60,217 nucleotides of DNA, taken from NCBI RefSeq assembly GCF_001653135.1, contig NZ_BDDS01000024.1:1-60217 (forward strand). The letters are read 5' to 3'. Below the pieces are notes generated by a model. It was not told the origin of the DNA, made no database searches, and saw only the letters and a program-made list of their open reading frames with translations. Each line of letters begins with the position of its first letter. Within the stretch, counting starts at the first letter, position 1. The position numbers were made by a program, and so were the translations under genes. Origin of the DNA: Pseudoalteromonas neustonica (GTDB taxonomy: Bacteria > Pseudomonadota > Gammaproteobacteria > Enterobacterales > Alteromonadaceae). This document shows, piece by piece, positions 58,501-60,217 of the stretch.

Positions 58501-60217
58501 CAAGATGGCACCATTGCTGATAACGACACGTTATTAACGAATGTCGATATTACCTTAACGGGTAAGGATATCTTCGGTTCAGACATTAACTTTACCGCGC
58601 AAACAAATGCGCAAGGTGAATACACGTTCGCTGATTTATTTGCCTCAGATGCCAATGGATACACAGTAACGCAGACGCAGCCTGCGCTTTATAAAGACGG
58701 TGTCGAGCGTAATAGCTCAGGTGTGATTGCAGGCTCTGATTTAACAGATACGGTTATTGTTAATTTGACTGCAAGCAACCAGCTTGTTGACTTTACAGAG
58801 CAAAATCCCGATACAGCGACTATTTCAGGGCGTGTGTATTTTGATGAAAACCAAGATGGCACGATTGCAGGTAACGACACGTTATTAGCGAATGTCGATA
58901 TTACCTTAACGGGTAAAAATATCTTCGGTTCAAGAATCTCGTTAACGACGCAAACGAATGCGCAGGGTGAATACACGTTCGCTAATTTATTTGCTTCAAA
59001 CGCCAGTGGTTATACCATCACGCAGACGCAGCCTGCGCTTTATAAAGACGGTGTCGAGCGTAATAGCTCAGGTGTGATTGCAGGCTCTGATCTAACGGAT
59101 ACAGTGACTGTTGTGCTGACGACAAGCAACGAGCTTGTTGACTTCACAGAGCAAAACCCAGATACAGCAAGCGTGTCAGGCCGTGTGTACTTCGATGAAA
59201 ATCAAGACGGCACCATTACAGGTAACGACACGTTATTAGCGAATGTCGATATTACCTTAACGGGTAAGGATATCTTTGGTTCAACAATCTCGTTAACAAC
59301 GCAAACGAATGAGCAGGGTGAATACACGTTCGCTGATTTATTTGCCTCAGATGCCAATGGGTACACAGTAACGCAGACGCAACCTGCGCTTTATAAAGAC
59401 GGTGTTGAGCGTAACAATGCAGGTGTAATTGCAGGCTCTGATGTAACAGATACGGTTATTGTTAATTTGACTGCAAGCAACGAGCTTGTTGACTTCACAG
59501 AGCAAAATCCCGATACAGCGACTATTTCAGGCCGTGTGTACTTCGATGAAAATCAAGACGGTGTGATTGCAGATAACGATCTGTTATTAGCTAATGTAGA
59601 CATTGCCCTAACAGGTAAAGACATCTTCGGCACTGACATTAACCTAACAGCGCAAACAAACGCGCAAGGTGAATACACGTTTGAGAATTTATTTGCCTCA
59701 GATACCAATGGTTACACAGTAACGCAGACGCAACCTGCGCTTTATAAAGACGGTGTTGAGCGTAATAGCTCGGGTGCTATTGAAGGCTCTGATGTAACAG
59801 ATACAGTGACTGTTATGCTTTCTGCAAGCAATCAGCTTGTTGACTTTACTGAGCAAAACCCTAATACCGCAAGTGTGTTTGGGCGTGTGTATTTTGATGA
59901 AAACCAAGATGGCACCATTGCAGATAACGACACGTTATTAGCGAATGTCGATATTACCTTAACGGGTAAAAATATCTTCGGGACTGACATTAACCTGACA
60001 ACGCAAACAAACGCGCAAGGTGAATACACGTTTGAGAATTTATTTGCCTCAGATGCCAATGGATACACCGTGGCGCAAACACAACCCGCGCTTTATAAAG
60101 ACGGTGTTGAGCGTAACAATGTAGGTGTAATTGCAGGCTCTGATGTAACAGATACAGTTACTGTTATGCTTTCTGCAAGCAATCAGCTTGTTGACTTTAC
60201 TGAGCAAAACCCAGACA
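49591..60217 (+). CDS. Giant secreted DUF11 / SdrD-B-like tandem-repeat protein (open at window end)
   Basis: One frame runs from 49591 to the window edge without a stop: at least 3,542 codons. The GTG start gives a signal peptide (MLLKIALQK then IIYSALAFLIFANSMFA; cleavage near 25-28). In-frame TTG codons at 49561 and 49567 are alternatives, and no site is strong. Residues about 30-1430 form some ten Ig-like DUF11-type domains, each with an N-x-G-P-like turn (NNGPDIAKGVEFTHVLP near 189, NNGPNKAVNPAF near 321, NAGPGDSAENVI near 1321) and usually a Cys pair (WACSGTQTIRC, WNCSAFNNQNEMRC, FNCTFKSPTVTC). Two SdrD-B-like domains follow (SGKVFFDLNNDGVQ at 1431, AGLVWSDLNDNGVQ at 1551). Sixteen tandem repeats begin at 1672. 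The DxNxDG loops suggest calcium-stabilised stalk domains of a cell-surface adhesin. The C-terminal anchor or secretion signal lies outside. Confidence 0.85.
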   Translation, partial: MLLKIALQKIIYSALAFLIFANSMFAYSADLQISTFKDIDTTVPRGADIRYQVDFENAEQTVATNVKLIFPLPNSTTFVSVNDVTACSYTLTTREVICNWATIDGTSITDKRKSLLLTIKTSAQTGNIVDSQVRIEASNEDAGKLLNNSETQNTSIVAGVDVAITNLVSLPTTVYVDENYKYQITIQNNGPDIAKGVEFTHVLPSTARWVNQSVNAQKGWACSGTQTIRCLKDELEPNERQNLEIHARLSGVGSGTVTATSSVKSLTAEIKPENNQRAVNTSVSEHADLTGSIVSYHKDGYESRWLTVSDSFSYRVNVVNNGPNKAVNPAFTIRLPAGVTDIAAVQIPNWNCSAFNNQNEMRCSSTSELASNASVPFTISATTPSIAAAYQSTLSVESSTIDRNTNNNTITHTFTAQQGNQTNLVSFSKTLEGRATQFKIGDEITFNLSAINNGDEVQITRISDDLPTGLDFVSAVSSDFNCTFKSPTVTCLPVNGSFKKDQEVKITLKTKAKQAGPYTNTATLTLDTGSPISNSASFTILSSEADVRITKTSDLAWNNKNEMGKVFNFIISVSNVGLGAANNVVISDTLINGYTIAGPVTVNRGSASASDWSCTVSGNTQVVCESASMASRDAISVIIPAKTPFSEAMPRNTASVTYDGLTNANSFTYEGWGFQPSNPVRLSLTKVKKSRLTDNTQLVTQNAEILNEFTVANNGERAAGGTIRVDDVLPQGEQFIANNQYGTDWQCSLSEALSDGTGGKVSCLYTPNPVEGLSGVAPLLVITTRAVGLGGLTNNATLIDEGGFPGIARASATINSVLSADLKVTKAAQLSADQRLITYTIKAEHLSGSTIIGDGANTLVITDTFAGTFIARKGVIATTIDFPTTITSNRNSQFTCSRSDSGLYEQTVSTIKCVLASGEIFQVGDFVELDITASRPFTTVNNQLTNRVNVSSSSFADTDPSNNQSAVTTTLQPRFDVAVNAVTYAANPVLTGDESLLTIEIHNPASSEANGVVLEHQFKPNISRKIQFLSSNFSRLGQRNVCVFNDVTLQLRCEIGVLASNEVQTVTLRFIPKSDISGQDWRLPSISTIYADNMAQDLNSSNNTQTAELLVEARDANLKIENNDVLDPIAWVPSPRDFPVSLDNVVVYKVDLEYLFDNKGDLSVASGVRYDFNMTPSGANRRIQFLCDSSNDKSCTAQTARCDSINAVITQKYTIKCDGPENENNNLEPLELKENPNGSTENIYTRYLFFKVLSRPSTAGEVSATNAVIYSNERDPVLGNNEEREQTSIRVAVDLALTKTASQASVALGSEFDFYIDVFNAGPGDSAENVIYDFLPTEVEVNGTPTVENGLCLVDNAVKSGESVSKQRVICLVDEIALGDSVRVTIPVKVVEIPTSKLITNHAWVETKGFDIDKTNNEDTETVRAVDSALSGKVFFDLNNDGVQQAATDAGLSGITIALSGVRSDNSIIGTQTVKTTASGEFTFIDLEPGVYQLSQVDQSELINFKDGKDSRAGVLIVNSEQSDIIAGITISGQGNSDNHLFAEIGSSEVAGLVWSDLNDNGVQEVTEVVGLEGVEFELVGTDEAGLDVSLNTLSNKQGLYSFNGLRAGIYTLRQPVQPVDFSDGLESEDGAVLENSRTTDMITLGRLNNNQRFLQRNFAEVPTLLSAIIQGMVYLDIEQNGVIDTNDKLLKNVAINLTGKDARGASVSLTTTTDAQGNYRFENVLTSDVTGYTLTQVHPALYKDGVERNSDGAIKDSDTTDEISKIIITDSTTKTYDFTEQNPDTASVSGRVYFDANQDGTITDNDKLLANVDITLIGKDIFGTDINLTTQTNAQGEYTFADLFASDANGYNVTQTQPALYKDGVERNSAGMIADSDVTDTVTVALSTNNQLVDFTEQNPDTATISGRVYFDENQDGTLADNDTLLANVDITLTGKNIFGTDINLTTQTNEQGEYVFADLFASDASGYNVTQTQPAFYKDGVERNSSGAIAGSETTDSVTVQLVANNNELVDFTEQNPDTATISGRVYFDANQDGTIADNDKLLANVDITLIGKDIFGTDINLTTQTNAQGEYTFADLFASDTNGYTVTQTQPALYKDGVERNSSGAIAGSDLTDTVIVNLTASNQLVDFTEQNPDTATISGRVYFDENQDGTLADNDTLLANVDITLTGKNIFGTDINLTTQTNEQGEYVFADLFASDASGYNVTQTQPAFYKDGVERNSSGAIAGSETTDSVTVQLVANNNELVDFTEQNPDTATISGRVYFDENQDGTIADNDTLLTNVDITLTGKDIFGSDINFTAQTNAQGEYTFADLFASDANGYTVTQTQPALYKDGVERNNAGMIAGSDVTDTVTVALSTSNQLVDFTEQNPDTASVSGRVYFDENQDGTLAGNDKLLTGVAITLIGKDIFGTDINFTAQTNEQGEYTFADLFASDTNGYTVTQTQPALYKDGVERNSSGAIAGSDLTDTVTVVLSTSNQLVDFTEQNPDTATISGRVYFDANQDGTIADNDKLLAGVAITLIGKDIFGTDINLTTQTSAQGEYTFADLFASDANGYTVTQTQPALYKDGVERNNTGMIAGSDLTDTVTVALSTNNQLVDFTEQNPDTTTISGRVYFDENQDGTIADNDTLLTNVDITLTGKDIFGSDINFTAQTNAQGEYTFADLFASDANGYTVAQTQPALYKDGVERNSAGMIAGSDVTDTVTVALSTNNQLVDFTEQNPDTATISGRVYFDANQDGTIADNDKLLADVGITLTGKDIFGTDINLTTQTNEQGEYVFADLFASDASGYNVTQTQPALYKDGVERNNTGMIAGSDLTDTVTVALSTSNQLVDFTEQNPDTATISGRVYFDTNQDGTIADNDKLLADVGITLTGKNIFGSDINLTTQTNAQGEYTFADLFASDTNGYIVTQTQPAFYKDGVERNSSGVIAGSDLTDTVIVNLTASNQLVDFTEQNPDTATISGRVYFDENQDGTIADNDTLLTNVDITLTGKDIFGSDINFTAQTNAQGEYTFADLFASDANGYTVTQTQPALYKDGVERNSSGVIAGSDLTDTVIVNLTASNQLVDFTEQNPDTATISGRVYFDENQDGTIAGNDTLLANVDITLTGKNIFGSRISLTTQTNAQGEYTFANLFASNASGYTITQTQPALYKDGVERNSSGVIAGSDLTDTVTVVLTTSNELVDFTEQNPDTASVSGRVYFDENQDGTITGNDTLLANVDITLTGKDIFGSTISLTTQTNEQGEYTFADLFASDANGYTVTQTQPALYKDGVERNNAGVIAGSDVTDTVIVNLTASNELVDFTEQNPDTATISGRVYFDENQDGVIADNDLLLANVDIALTGKDIFGTDINLTAQTNAQGEYTFENLFASDTNGYTVTQTQPALYKDGVERNSSGAIEGSDVTDTVTVMLSASNQLVDFTEQNPNTASVFGRVYFDENQDGTIADNDTLLANVDITLTGKNIFGTDINLTTQTNAQGEYTFENLFASDANGYTVAQTQPALYKDGVERNNVGVIAGSDVTDTVTVMLSASNQLVDFTEQNPD
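54604..60217 (+). repeat. Sixteen tandem 351-bp repeats (117-residue SdrD-B-like units)
   Basis: Units start at 54604 (divergent), 54961, 55312, 55666, 56017, 56371, 56722, 57073, 57424, 57775, 58126, 58477, 58828, 59179, 59530 and 59881 (cut by the window edge). Eleven of the last thirteen complete steps are exactly 351 bases; two are 354, one codon longer, and the first unit is 357. Each unit reads SGRVYFDENQDGTIADNDTL, then a LTGKDIFG strand, NAQGEYTFADLFASD, QPALYKDGVERN, and ends NQLVDFTEQNPDTATI. DxNxDG is the likely calcium loop. DNA identity between units is very high, so the copies were amplified or homogenised recently. Copy number from short reads would be unreliable. Confidence 0.93.

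Noticed and set aside
54786..60068. Series of similar reverse-strand open frames (60-117 codons) opposite the tandem repeats
   Set aside because: They recur with the same 351-base period as the sense repeats and encode the antisense of the conserved unit. The forward frame has signal peptide, domain motifs and continuity, so these are shadows.
54604..60217. CRISPR array or satellite-like non-coding repeat
   Set aside because: The period is 351 bases, unit lengths are multiples of three, there are no short repeats with unique spacers, and the coding frame is unbroken.

Overview
The window looks like a chromosomal segment of a marine gammaproteobacterium of the Pseudoalteromonas type (Alteromonadales). 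The base composition is AT-rich, there is a complete proteobacterial division and cell wall (dcw) cluster, and many neighbours (PrkB, YjjG/YjjX, QueG, LpxC, YqjD/YqjE-like) are typical of that group. The assignment is by gene content and protein resemblance only; no rRNA or tRNA gene was seen.

Layout. (1) 1-2.6 kb: the edge of a transposase gene abuts a 5'-truncated HerA-type ATPase, followed by an intact OLD-like ATPase/TOPRIM protein. This looks like a damaged defence island. (2) 2.7-10.6 kb: membrane and signalling genes (YoaK/DUF1275, MscS, YihY/BrkB, a PAS-GGDEF-EAL protein) and a small-membrane-protein trio resembling yqjD-yqjE-yqjK. (3) 11.0-28.9 kb: dcw cluster mraZ-rsmH-ftsL-ftsI-murE-murF-mraY-murD-ftsW-murG-murC-ddlB-ftsQ-ftsA-ftsZ, then lpxC. 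Most junctions overlap by a few bases. There is a promoter with a four-repeat MraZ-type operator in front and a strong hairpin terminator behind. (4) 29-39.4 kb: housekeeping and stress genes (nucleotidase, ITP/XTPase, PrkB, M1 aminopeptidase, GST, parvulin, glutathione peroxidase, GNAT) mixed with uncharacterised genes, including a degenerate tyrosine-recombinase-like protein. (5) 39.4-49.2 kb: signalling and transport (hybrid kinase plus response regulator, QueG, MCP, GDPD, EamA, Gdx/SMR, DesK/DesR-like pair). (6) 49.6-60.2 kb: one open frame of more than 3,500 codons, still open at the window edge. It encodes a secreted giant protein with about ten Cys-paired DUF11-like domains, then SdrD-B-like domains ending in 16 tandem ~117-residue repeats.

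Several short inverted-repeat elements (MITE-like) lie in intergenic gaps: 5868-6141, 30205-30470, 47226-47423, and a fused remnant at 49290-49349. Two of them share an internal core despite different ends. One supplies the TAG stop codons of both flanking convergent genes. The giant repeat protein, the truncated HerA/OLD pair and these elements are the least ordinary parts of the window.
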